A program made the position numbers and the translations under genes. A DNA stretch of 26,186 bases from a virus, in the IMG/VR virus record IMGVR_UViG_3300047175_000267, positions 1 through 26,186 of that record. One strand, given 5' to 3'. The notes under the pieces were generated by a model, which saw only the letters and a program-made list of their open reading frames with translations, made no database searches and had not been told where the DNA came from. This document shows positions 1-7,257 of the stretch, one piece after another (position 1 is the first letter of the stretch; each line of letters opens with the position of its first letter).

Positions 1-273
1 ATGGTAGATCAAGCGCTCGGCACGATTGGGCATTGGATTGCTTGGTTGCTGGCTTTTGTGTTTGGGCTGTTCGCGGTGGTTGAGGATGCCGTGCGGCGGC
101 TGATGGATCAGTTGCACATTGCCGCTGGCATGCAGACGGTGATTTTGGTGTTGCTGACGGTGGCGCTGATCATTCTGGCGATCCGCGTGTTCGGCGGGAT
201 TTTCCGAATCTTGCTGATGGCGTTTCTGGTGCTGTTGCTGATCCACGTGGTGCTGCACCAGGGGCGCATTTAG
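1..273 (+). CDS. small multi-pass membrane protein, unknown function
   Basis: This 90-residue protein is almost entirely hydrophobic. One helix lies at about residues 8-28 and a long hydrophobic stretch, probably two helices, at about 44-86. A charged linker (VEDAVRRLMDQ) separates them and the tail is short and basic. It is the only credible + strand gene here. Its TAG stop overlaps the TAA stop of the minus-strand late block (270-273), so the two are convergent. The ATG is at base 1, so the ribosome binding site and any longer start cannot be judged. It could be a host gene flanking a prophage, or a phage membrane or lysis accessory protein. The opposite orientation favours a gene outside the late operon. 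No family is recognised. Confidence 0.55.
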   Translation: MVDQALGTIGHWIAWLLAFVFGLFAVVEDAVRRLMDQLHIAAGMQTVILVLLTVALIILAIRVFGGIFRILLMAFLVLLLIHVVLHQGRI

Positions 274-704
274 GGCAGCACGTCCACGGCGAGCGGGGGA
301 AGCGTGCGGGTGCTGGGCGCGGCTCCTGGCGGGGTGAGTAATAAATAGCGTTGCAGCTGGTAGTGGCCGGGCGGCGTATCGGCTGGCAGCACGATATCCC
401 AACTGGCGCTGCCGCAGCCCCGCGCATCGGCCGGCACGTCGCGCTCGCGGTAGAGCAGCACCCGGTTGTCGGCCAGGTTGACCAGGCGCGCTTGCAGCAG
501 CATGGCGGTTTGCGGGGTCACGCAGAAGCTGCCGGCCCAGCCGAACGCCTCGCCGCGGTGAAATGCACGCACCGGCGGGCCGAGTTGCAGCGCGCCATCC
601 GAGCCGAGGCTGGCGCGATAGGGTCCGTCGCTCATGTCGGGGTCCGCGGGGGCCAATCGTTGTTGCAGCGTGAGGCAGGTGGCGACGACGCCGAGAGCGA
701 TCAT
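270..704 (-). CDS. single-pass membrane protein with extracytoplasmic domain, unknown function
   Basis: This is the last gene of the minus-strand block. From the ATG at 704 it encodes 144 residues: a hydrophobic segment (MIALGVVATCLTL) followed by a roughly 120-residue soluble domain with two cysteines (in GSFCVTP and RGCGSAS), which suggests an extracytoplasmic disulphide-bonded fold. The frame stays open upstream. Starting at a CTG at 770, which overlaps the stop of the preceding gene as CTGA, would add an arginine-rich cytoplasmic stretch (ERNRRR) before the helix and give a classic type II topology in 166 residues. Neither start has a clear Shine-Dalgarno sequence, and the next ATG upstream (860) would overlap the previous gene deeply. 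Its place after an XhlA-like protein suggests a lysis or envelope accessory role; that is inference only. Confidence 0.5.
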   Translation of the reverse strand: MIALGVVATCLTLQQRLAPADPDMSDGPYRASLGSDGALQLGPPVRAFHRGEAFGWAGSFCVTPQTAMLLQARLVNLADNRVLLYRERDVPADARGCGSASWDIVLPADTPPGHYQLQRYLLLTPPGAAPSTRTLPPLAVDVLP

Positions 705-766
705 GGCCGCGGCGCCGGCGCGGCGGCGGTTGCGCTCGGTCTGACGCGGCGGAGCTGCCGGACGGA

Positions 767-1090
767 TCAGTTGAGGTGCGGCCAACGGCCGGTCGCGATC
801 GTGAACAAGCCGAGGCCGACCAGCCACAACAGGCCGCGGGTGAGCAAGGACGTCCACCATGTAAGTGTTTCTCGTGATGCGAATTGATCGGAGGCTTTTT
901 CAAACGCGGCGACGATCGCGTTGCCGAGTTTCTCGGCCAGCGCGTCCATGCCGTCGTCGAGCTTGTCGAGGCGGGTGTTCAGCTCGGTGATGGCGCGATC
1001 GTTGGATTGGCGCAGATCGCGCAGGATGTCGTCGCGCGCCTCGGCACGCGCTTCCACGCGGGCCAGGCGGGTTTCGATGGTTTCGGGCAC
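767..1090 (-). CDS. XhlA-like coiled-coil membrane protein (possible lysis accessory)
   Basis: The protein has 107 residues. Residues about 5-55 form a charged heptad-rich helix (ETRLARVEARAEARDD, then ELNTRLDKLDDGMDALAEKL). A single C-terminal membrane helix at about 80-100 follows (LLTRGLLWLVGLGLFTIA). This coil-then-anchor layout resembles the XhlA/haemolysin family of phage membrane proteins that work with holins in lysis; the assignment rests on architecture, not on a diagnostic motif. The start is GTG, 3 nt after the stop of the 110-residue gene, with only a weak Shine-Dalgarno, so expression is probably coupled. Another possibility is a fibre-associated or superinfection-exclusion membrane protein. 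Confidence 0.6.
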   Translation of the reverse strand: MPETIETRLARVEARAEARDDILRDLRQSNDRAITELNTRLDKLDDGMDALAEKLGNAIVAAFEKASDQFASRETLTWWTSLLTRGLLWLVGLGLFTIATGRWPHLN

Positions 1091-1093
1091 GGT

Positions 1094-1426
1094 TCAGCAA
1101 TCCGTCGCGCCGGCGAAAATGGCGGGGCCGATGGGCGCCGCGGCGGGCAGCAAGGGTTCGGCGGCGGCGGCGGCGCGGGCTTTGAGCGCGGTATAAAGGG
1201 CCGCGGTGGTGGCTTCGTGCAGATCGCCGTTCAGATCGCAGGCATGCAGGATCAGTGACAATCCGCTGGCGGGCGTGCGGCCCTGCTGGCGGGCGCATTG
1301 GTCGCGCCAGCCGTGCAGCCAGAGGGTGGCCAGGCCTTGCAAATGATCCAGATGGATCTGGGTGATGCGCCAGTAGCTTGCCGCAACGCCGACGCCGTGC
1401 AGATCGAGCGCGAGTTCGAGAGCCAT
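1094..1426 (-). CDS. small phage protein downstream of tail fibres, unknown
   Basis: This 110-residue protein is not recognised. It looks predominantly helical and rich in leucine, alanine and histidine. It has two short segments that could be amphipathic helices (ITQIHLDHLQGLATLWLHGW and DLHEATTAALYTALKARAAA) and three cysteines, one at the C-terminus. There is no signal peptide or membrane helix. The ATG at 1426 is preceded by AAAGGAA about six bases upstream, which supports the start. It lies directly after the giant fibre gene, where many phages keep a fibre-assembly chaperone, so that role is possible, but no chaperone motif is seen. Confidence 0.65.
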   Translation of the reverse strand: MALELALDLHGVGVAASYWRITQIHLDHLQGLATLWLHGWRDQCARQQGRTPASGLSLILHACDLNGDLHEATTAALYTALKARAAAAAEPLLPAAAPIGPAIFAGATDC

Positions 1427-1460
1427 GGAAATTCCTTTGTCTGGAGCAAGAGCGGGCGCG

Positions 1461-4400
1461 CTACATCACCTCGACCGAAACGACACGGGCGACCCATTTG
1501 ATGGTGGTGCTGGCGGCGTAGCCGGAATTGATGGTCAAACCGCCATTGGTGGTGTCGGCGGCGAGCGTGGGCGCGGTCCAGCCGCTGACCGTGCCGGTGC
1601 TGCCGCCGGCGGTCAGCGTGGTGGACGACAGCGACGTGGCCGAGGCGCTGGCGCCGCGCGCGAGTAGCACGTCGCGCAGCACCCAGGTGGCGGCGGCGTT
1701 GTTGGCGGCGCTGAAGCCGACGATTTCGATGTTGAGCTTCGCCACCTGGTTGTTTTGCAAATCGACCACGTTGGCCGCGCCGGCGGCGTTGCCATCGGCG
1801 GTGAGGCGTACCGCGGTGCCGGTGGTGCTGGTGGCGCGCAGCACGGTTTCGTAGCGCTGCGCGTCGCCGGCGGTGGTGTTGTAGCCGCTGGCCAGCACGC
1901 CGCCGCCGTAGCGGCCCCAATCGCGCGCCTGGGTGCCGAAAGCGTGCGAACCGGACCCTGACAGGGTGTTGGAAATGCCGGCGGCGAATGCGGCCGATCC
2001 GCTGACGGTGTTGCCGCTGCCGAACGCCACGGAATACTGGCCGCTGGCCACCTGGGCGGCGCCGCTGCGGTATTGCTGCGCATCGAACGCGCCCAGGCCG
2101 CGGCTGTTGCCGGGTGTGGCGGAGCCGCCCTGGATCACGATCGGCGCGTAACTGCCGGTGGTAAGCGTGCCGAGGAAGGTGATGGCGCCGCTGGCGCGCG
2201 CGATAGACAGCGGCGTGTTGAGCAGATTGCCGCCATCGTCGTACGCGCGCACCGAAAAGGTGCTGCCGGCGTTTGGATAGAACGAGATCGTCTCGCCCAG
2301 CGTGACCGATGCGGCCGCCGAGATGGTGACGGTGGTGGCGGTGACGTTGGTGACCAGCGTGCCGGCGGCAACGCCCGCGCCGCCGACCGAATTGCCGTTG
2401 CTGACCCCGGTGGTGGCGGCGAAGGTGAGCGTGGTGCCGCTACTGGCCGCGGTGGTGGGCAGATTGACGGTGGTGCCCTCGGCGTCGCCCTGGGTCATCA
2501 GGTTCCAGCGCGAGACCCCGGCGGTTTGATAGACTATCTGGCGCGGCGTGGCGGCGGCGGCATTCAGCGCGGCGGTGACGGTGCCGCCAGCAGAGCTGCC
2601 GGCTGTGAACGCGGTGAGGCCCGAAATGGTGCCGCCTGTAACGGCGACCGCGCTTGCCGCCTGCGTGGCCATGCTGCCCAGGCCGGAAATGGCGGTGCTG
2701 GGAATGGTCGAACTAGCCGTGGCTGCGCTGCCGCCATTGGCAATCATGTAGCCGATGAGACCCTGAACGGTGAGCGAGGTGGCGGAGACCATGGTTCCGC
2801 CGATCGCGCCGCCGGTGACCGCGACACTGGCAGCATTCTGGCTCGCCATGCTGCCGAGGCTGGCAAGCGCGGTGGCGACGTAGGCGGTGGAGGCGGCTTT
2901 GGCGCTGTTATCGCCGGCGATGGCTGTGCCCACCAGTGGCGGTGCAGCGAAACTGACCGTGCCGGTGGCGCGAGTGATGGTGACCGGCGTGGAGAGCAGC
3001 ACGCCGCTATCGCTATAGGCGGCGACGATGAAATCCGAGCCAGCGTTGGAGCCCGATTCCGCGGTGGCGTTGGCGGCCAGGTTCCAGCGCGTGGTGCTGG
3101 CGGTTTGATAAACCAGTTGGCGCGCGCTGCCGGCGGCCGCATCGATAAAGCTGCTGACGGCGCCGCCGCTGTCAGTGCCCACCTTGAGCAGGCTGAGCCC
3201 CTGCGCGGTGCCGCCGGTGATGGCCACCGCGCTGGCGGATTGGCTCGCCATGCTGCCGAGGCCGGAAATATCCGTGGTGCTCAGGGTAACCGCACCGGTG
3301 CGGCCGGCCACGCTGATCACCTCGCTGGCGAGCCCATCGAGTTTTTCCCAACTGGCGCCGTTAAAGGCGGCGTGGTCGCCCGCGTTCCACTGGCTGATGC
3401 CGTCGAGCGTGGTGCCGCCGGCGGTGCTGACGGTGTAATAGAAACCTTTGGTGCCGGTGCCGCTGGCCAGCGTGGGTGTATTGGTGGCGGCGTTCCAGGC
3501 ACCTTGGTAATTCAACGCGCCTTGTACCGTGGCGGGCAATTGCGCGGTGGGCACATGGCCGGTGCTATCCAGCGAAGCAACGCCGTTGGCGGCGCCGACC
3601 GCGCTTTGTGGCACGCCGCCGCCGCTGCCGATCGCCGCGGCGACGAACGCGGTGGTGGCCACATTGGTGGAGTTATCGCCGGAGGGCGGCGTGGGCGCGG
3701 TGGCGCTGTTGGAAACCGCGAGCGTGGTGATGTTGACCTGGCCGGTGGCGCGGGTGATCAGGAATGGCTGGCCGAGTGTGGGGGCGAGCGGCGCGCCGGT
3801 ATCGTCGTAGGGCAGCAGCGCGAAATCCGAACCGGCATTAGTATAGAGCAGCACTGAGGCGCCGGAATTGATGAACTGCGTCGCCGGCTGCGACACATGC
3901 ACGCCGGTGGTGCCATTGAATGCGGCCACCGTGGTGCCGCTGGGGAATCCGTTGACGCTGACGAACATGCCCAGCGAAATACCGGCTATGCTCGTCAGCG
4001 GAATATCGCTGCCTCCGGCTGGAACGTTTCCGGAGGTGGTGACGCTGACCGCGTTTTCCGGCGTGCCCTCCACCCCCTCCACCCAGCGCGGCGAGCTCGC
4101 GCTTTCATAGACGATCTGGCGCGCGTAGCCGGCGGCGGCGTCGATCACCAGGCTGGCGCTGACCGAGGTATCCGTGCCGACCTCAAGCGCCGACAATCCG
4201 GTGATCGACCCACCGGTGATGGTGACATCGTTGGAGTTCTGCGAGGAGATGGTGCCGTTGGCGGTGCCGCTGCCGAGCTGCTGGAACCAGGTGGCGTTGG
4301 CGGCATTCCAGAAGAACTCCACCGACGCGTTGGCCGTCAACTGGAACGCCACGCCGTTGTTGACGACGGTGCCGGATGCCCCTGTGACGGTCAGCGCGGT

Positions 4401-7229
4401 GATGGTCTTGCTAGTCCAGACGGAGATTTTTTCGCCATCGGCCAGGGCCGCTGGCAAGGTGATGCTGCCGGTTGCCAGCGCTCCGGCCGGGCGCAGCAGC
4501 AACGTTGAGCAATTGGCCGGAATGGTGATGGAAAAGCCGTTGCCAGGGGCGCTGGTGACGTAGCTTTGATCGGCCGTGGCGCCATAACTCACCACCGGGC
4601 TGCCGGCGGCGCCGGGGCTGCCCAGATACGTCGCGCCGCTGGCCTGCCCGGTGAGTTGGATGGCGCCGTTGGCATCTGCGCCGCCGGCGGTGACGGAAAC
4701 CGGGCTGCCGGACAGCGATCCCTTCACGGCGACGTAGTTTACCGCCGAGACCTGGCGGTTGGCGCGCAGTTGCTCCTCGTTGAATGCGTTGGTCAGCAAC
4801 GAGACCGGGCTAGTGCCCACCGCGGTAACGCCGAACCTGGTGCCGCCGCCGCTGCCGGTGGCCGAGGGCTGCACGCCAACATAACCGGCCGAGGCGCTGC
4901 ACGCCACGGGCATGATGCCAATGGTAGCGCCGGCGCGGTAATTGGCCGGGGCGAAGCCGTTATAGGTAAAATCCGTCTTATCCCAGTTGTTGTTCAGATC
5001 GTGCACGTTGGTGGTGCCGGTGCCGATAATCGGCGCCGAGCCTTGGGTGGATTGGCTGGTGTTGCCGATCAGCACGACGTTGCCGGAGGTGGTTTCCACA
5101 TCGATCGGCGCACTGAGGCTGCGGAAGGTGCAGTTGCTGATGGTGGCGCCGGTGCAGGCGGTGATCTGAATCCCGGTGTTGCTGATGCCGGCGTTGGAAG
5201 ACTGGAAATCCACCGATTCTAGACGGATGTTGGCGTTAGGCGTGTTGAACTGGAAGCCGTAATAGGGACCGACGCCGCCGGTGGTGTGGCCGAGCGCGAG
5301 GCAGCGGATATCATCGAATGACAGGTTGGAGATATTGCTGCCGGTGATGGCGGCCAGCGAGCCGTTGACGAAAGGGATGGTGATGTTGGCGAAGCTGGCG
5401 TTGAAATTCACGCCGGCGGGCGCCGGATTGTTGATCAGGATTGCCGTGGTGTCCGGCTCTCCGGTCTGGTTGAAATAGATCGGGTACCAGGTGCCGCCGG
5501 TGAAGCGGGTGCTGAACATCGCGCAACCCGGGTCGCCCTGCAGCACGGTGGGTACGGTATCGAAGCCGGTGTTGGCGAACGCCGAGACATCCATGGTGCC
5601 GGCGGCGAGCCAGATGCCGCGCGAGCTGCCATACACATAATTGTTCGACGACAGGATGCCGCCCACGGTGGTAGTGGAGGCGGTGGTGGCGGTGCCGTTG
5701 CCCACCACCTTCAGCCAGGTGCCCTGGGTGTTGGTGAAATTGCGCAGATTGTAGGTGGGGCCCACGCTGACCACGCTGCCAAACACGCCCCAGGTGAACA
5801 GGCAGTTGGAGATGAACACCACCTCCGGGACGTTGGAGAGAGTAAAGCAGTTATGGATGGCGTAGATCGTACAGCGCTCAAAAATGCAGTTGCCGACGAC
5901 GGCGACAGTGCTCAGCGCGGTGAAGAAATCGTAGCAATTGGTCACTTGGCAATCGACGAAGTTGAAATAGACGATATTCTGGGCCGGGGATTGCTGGGCG
6001 AATAACGGCGGATAGACGATCGGCAGGTTGCCGTTCCCAGCGGTGGCGGCCTCGGTCTGGTTGGGCCAAAAGAAGTTGATGCCCTGGAACTGCACGTTGG
6101 GGCCGATCAGGAACGGCGTGTTGGTGGTGCCGGTGAACCAGAGCTGGCTGCCTTCATGGCCGTAGCCGGAGGGGCTATCGTAATCGCGGATGCCGTCGCC
6201 GTAGATGCAGATGTTCTGCAAGTTCTGCTGGGCAGCGTCGGTGAGCAGGATGGGGCCACCGGAGGGAATATACAGCTTCAGTTGCTGCGCGATCGCGGTC
6301 TGACAGGCGGCGACGAACCTTGCGCTGTCGTCGGTGGTGCCGTTGCGGGCGAGGCCGAAATCGTTGATGTTCAGCGTATCGGCAAAATGGGCCGCCAGCG
6401 TACGCGGCACCGCGCCGCTGAAATTGGTGGTGGCTTCGGCGGTGCTGACCGAGGCGCCGGAGATGGTGCCGCCGGTGAGATTGACCGCGCTCGCCGATTG
6501 GGTGGCGATGGAGCCCAGACCGCCGATATCCGCCGTGGTGAGCACCACGTTGCCGGTGCGGCCCGCCACGCTGAGCACCGGCGAGGAGCCGCCGCCGCCA
6601 TTTGGCAACAAGGCGGTTGGCACCAGGCCATTGCTATCCAGACCGGCGTAGCCGTTCGGCTGGTCCTTGTTGGCGGTTTGCTCGGCGCCGGTGATCCGGC
6701 TGTCATTGCCGGCGGCAACGGTGCCGCTGACGGTACCGACATTCACCGAGAGCTGCCCCGAGGCGTTGATGACCAGCGCGTTGCCCACCGCAACCGCACC
6801 GATGCTGTTCCCGGTGGCGGCCACGGGGGTGGAGGTGATCGTGCCGTTGGCATCGATGCTAATGTTCTCGCCGGCGGAATACAGGCCGCGCAGCAGCGAA
6901 ATCGGCATGAGCTGGGCTTCGCCGGTCGTGTCGTTGAGCAGCAAGGTGTTGTTCAGATCGAGCGTCTCGGCCTGCGGGAACGAGGTGCTATCCACGTACA
7001 GCACGTCGTTCTGCAGGATCAGGCCGGTGCCGAGCGCAATCGATTCCGGGCCGCCAGGGCCGGGGCTGACGCGGCCGAGCAGCGATCCGGTGGCAATGGT
7101 GATCTCCTGCTGGGTGCCGGCGAGCAGCGTGCCGACCTGCACCGAGCGCGATACGCCGCCCTGGCTGAGCGCCAGTTCATCGGTATCGTTAACCTCGGTG
7201 GCGGGCGGAAGTTGAGCGATCGTGGGCAT
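1461..7229 (-). CDS. giant tail fibre / tailspike with beta-helix, repeated modules and YadA-like repeats
   Basis: At 1922 residues this is the largest gene in the window. Residues 1-80 form an anchor shared with the neighbouring 847-residue tailspike (MPTIxQLPxAT, SQGGV, LLGR, IALGxGL). Residues about 225-260 hold a SVAGRTG module. A pectate-lyase-3-type right-handed beta-helix opens near 288 (NDFGLARNGTTDDSARF) and runs to about 745. After it comes a chain of duplicated modules: five GS(M/I)A(S/T)Q...TGG motifs, two GDNS...ATTAFVA motifs and three copies of a RQ(I/L)VY...RW domain. YadA-head-like repeats (SVAFGSGNTVSGSAAFAAG) lie at about 1719-1774. The last 130 residues form a beta-rich domain ending in WVARVVSVEV, of a type I recall from phage tail proteins. 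I see no S74 peptidase chaperone. AAGGGGA precedes the ATG. It probably makes a trimeric adhesin with a possible polysaccharide-cleaving helix; the substrate is unknown. Confidence 0.9.
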   Translation of the reverse strand: MPTIAQLPPATEVNDTDELALSQGGVSRSVQVGTLLAGTQQEITIATGSLLGRVSPGPGGPESIALGTGLILQNDVLYVDSTSFPQAETLDLNNTLLLNDTTGEAQLMPISLLRGLYSAGENISIDANGTITSTPVAATGNSIGAVAVGNALVINASGQLSVNVGTVSGTVAAGNDSRITGAEQTANKDQPNGYAGLDSNGLVPTALLPNGGGGSSPVLSVAGRTGNVVLTTADIGGLGSIATQSASAVNLTGGTISGASVSTAEATTNFSGAVPRTLAAHFADTLNINDFGLARNGTTDDSARFVAACQTAIAQQLKLYIPSGGPILLTDAAQQNLQNICIYGDGIRDYDSPSGYGHEGSQLWFTGTTNTPFLIGPNVQFQGINFFWPNQTEAATAGNGNLPIVYPPLFAQQSPAQNIVYFNFVDCQVTNCYDFFTALSTVAVVGNCIFERCTIYAIHNCFTLSNVPEVVFISNCLFTWGVFGSVVSVGPTYNLRNFTNTQGTWLKVVGNGTATTASTTTVGGILSSNNYVYGSSRGIWLAAGTMDVSAFANTGFDTVPTVLQGDPGCAMFSTRFTGGTWYPIYFNQTGEPDTTAILINNPAPAGVNFNASFANITIPFVNGSLAAITGSNISNLSFDDIRCLALGHTTGGVGPYYGFQFNTPNANIRLESVDFQSSNAGISNTGIQITACTGATISNCTFRSLSAPIDVETTSGNVVLIGNTSQSTQGSAPIIGTGTTNVHDLNNNWDKTDFTYNGFAPANYRAGATIGIMPVACSASAGYVGVQPSATGSGGGTRFGVTAVGTSPVSLLTNAFNEEQLRANRQVSAVNYVAVKGSLSGSPVSVTAGGADANGAIQLTGQASGATYLGSPGAAGSPVVSYGATADQSYVTSAPGNGFSITIPANCSTLLLRPAGALATGSITLPAALADGEKISVWTSKTITALTVTGASGTVVNNGVAFQLTANASVEFFWNAANATWFQQLGSGTANGTISSQNSNDVTITGGSITGLSALEVGTDTSVSASLVIDAAAGYARQIVYESASSPRWVEGVEGTPENAVSVTTSGNVPAGGSDIPLTSIAGISLGMFVSVNGFPSGTTVAAFNGTTGVHVSQPATQFINSGASVLLYTNAGSDFALLPYDDTGAPLAPTLGQPFLITRATGQVNITTLAVSNSATAPTPPSGDNSTNVATTAFVAAAIGSGGGVPQSAVGAANGVASLDSTGHVPTAQLPATVQGALNYQGAWNAATNTPTLASGTGTKGFYYTVSTAGGTTLDGISQWNAGDHAAFNGASWEKLDGLASEVISVAGRTGAVTLSTTDISGLGSMASQSASAVAITGGTAQGLSLLKVGTDSGGAVSSFIDAAAGSARQLVYQTASTTRWNLAANATAESGSNAGSDFIVAAYSDSGVLLSTPVTITRATGTVSFAAPPLVGTAIAGDNSAKAASTAYVATALASLGSMASQNAASVAVTGGAIGGTMVSATSLTVQGLIGYMIANGGSAATASSTIPSTAISGLGSMATQAASAVAVTGGTISGLTAFTAGSSAGGTVTAALNAAAATPRQIVYQTAGVSRWNLMTQGDAEGTTVNLPTTAASSGTTLTFAATTGVSNGNSVGGAGVAAGTLVTNVTATTVTISAAASVTLGETISFYPNAGSTFSVRAYDDGGNLLNTPLSIARASGAITFLGTLTTGSYAPIVIQGGSATPGNSRGLGAFDAQQYRSGAAQVASGQYSVAFGSGNTVSGSAAFAAGISNTLSGSGSHAFGTQARDWGRYGGGVLASGYNTTAGDAQRYETVLRATSTTGTAVRLTADGNAAGAANVVDLQNNQVAKLNIEIVGFSAANNAAATWVLRDVLLARGASASATSLSSTTLTAGGSTGTVSGWTAPTLAADTTNGGLTINSGYAASTTIKWVARVVSVEVM
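2170..2580 (-). repeat. fibre internal module, copy 3 (with inserted subdomain)
   Basis: This part of the giant fibre (about residues 1550-1686) begins with AAAATPRQIVYQTAGVSRWN and ends with NAGSTFSVRAYDDGGNLLNT followed by SIARASGAITF. Between the RW motif and NAGS sits an extra subdomain of about 60 residues that is rich in threonine, serine, valine and alanine. Bounds are approximate, from reading the translation. Confidence 0.8.
2945..3160 (-). repeat. fibre internal module, copy 2 (short form)
   Basis: This part of the giant fibre (about residues 1357-1428) runs from IDAAAGSARQLVYQTASTTRW through NAGSDFIVAAYSDSGVLLST to ITRATGTVSF. It has only a few residues between RW and NAGS, so it lacks the subdomain inserted in copies 1 and 3. 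Confidence 0.8.
3730..4160 (-). repeat. fibre internal module, copy 1 (with inserted subdomain)
   Basis: This part of the giant fibre (about residues 1024-1167) runs from IDAAAGYARQIVYESASSPRW through NAGSDFALLPYDDTGAPL to LITRATGQVNI. An insertion of about 60 residues (SVTTSGNVPAGGSDIPLTS onward) lies between RW and NAGS, at the same site as in copy 3. Confidence 0.8.
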
Positions 7230-7257
7230 GAAATCCCCTTGTGCCTGGAGTGCAGTT

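Noticed and set aside
2073-3857. 594-codon open frame on the + strand inside the giant fibre
   Set aside because: Antisense shadow: repetitive glycine/alanine/arginine sequence that mirrors the fibre repeats, with no recognisable domain.
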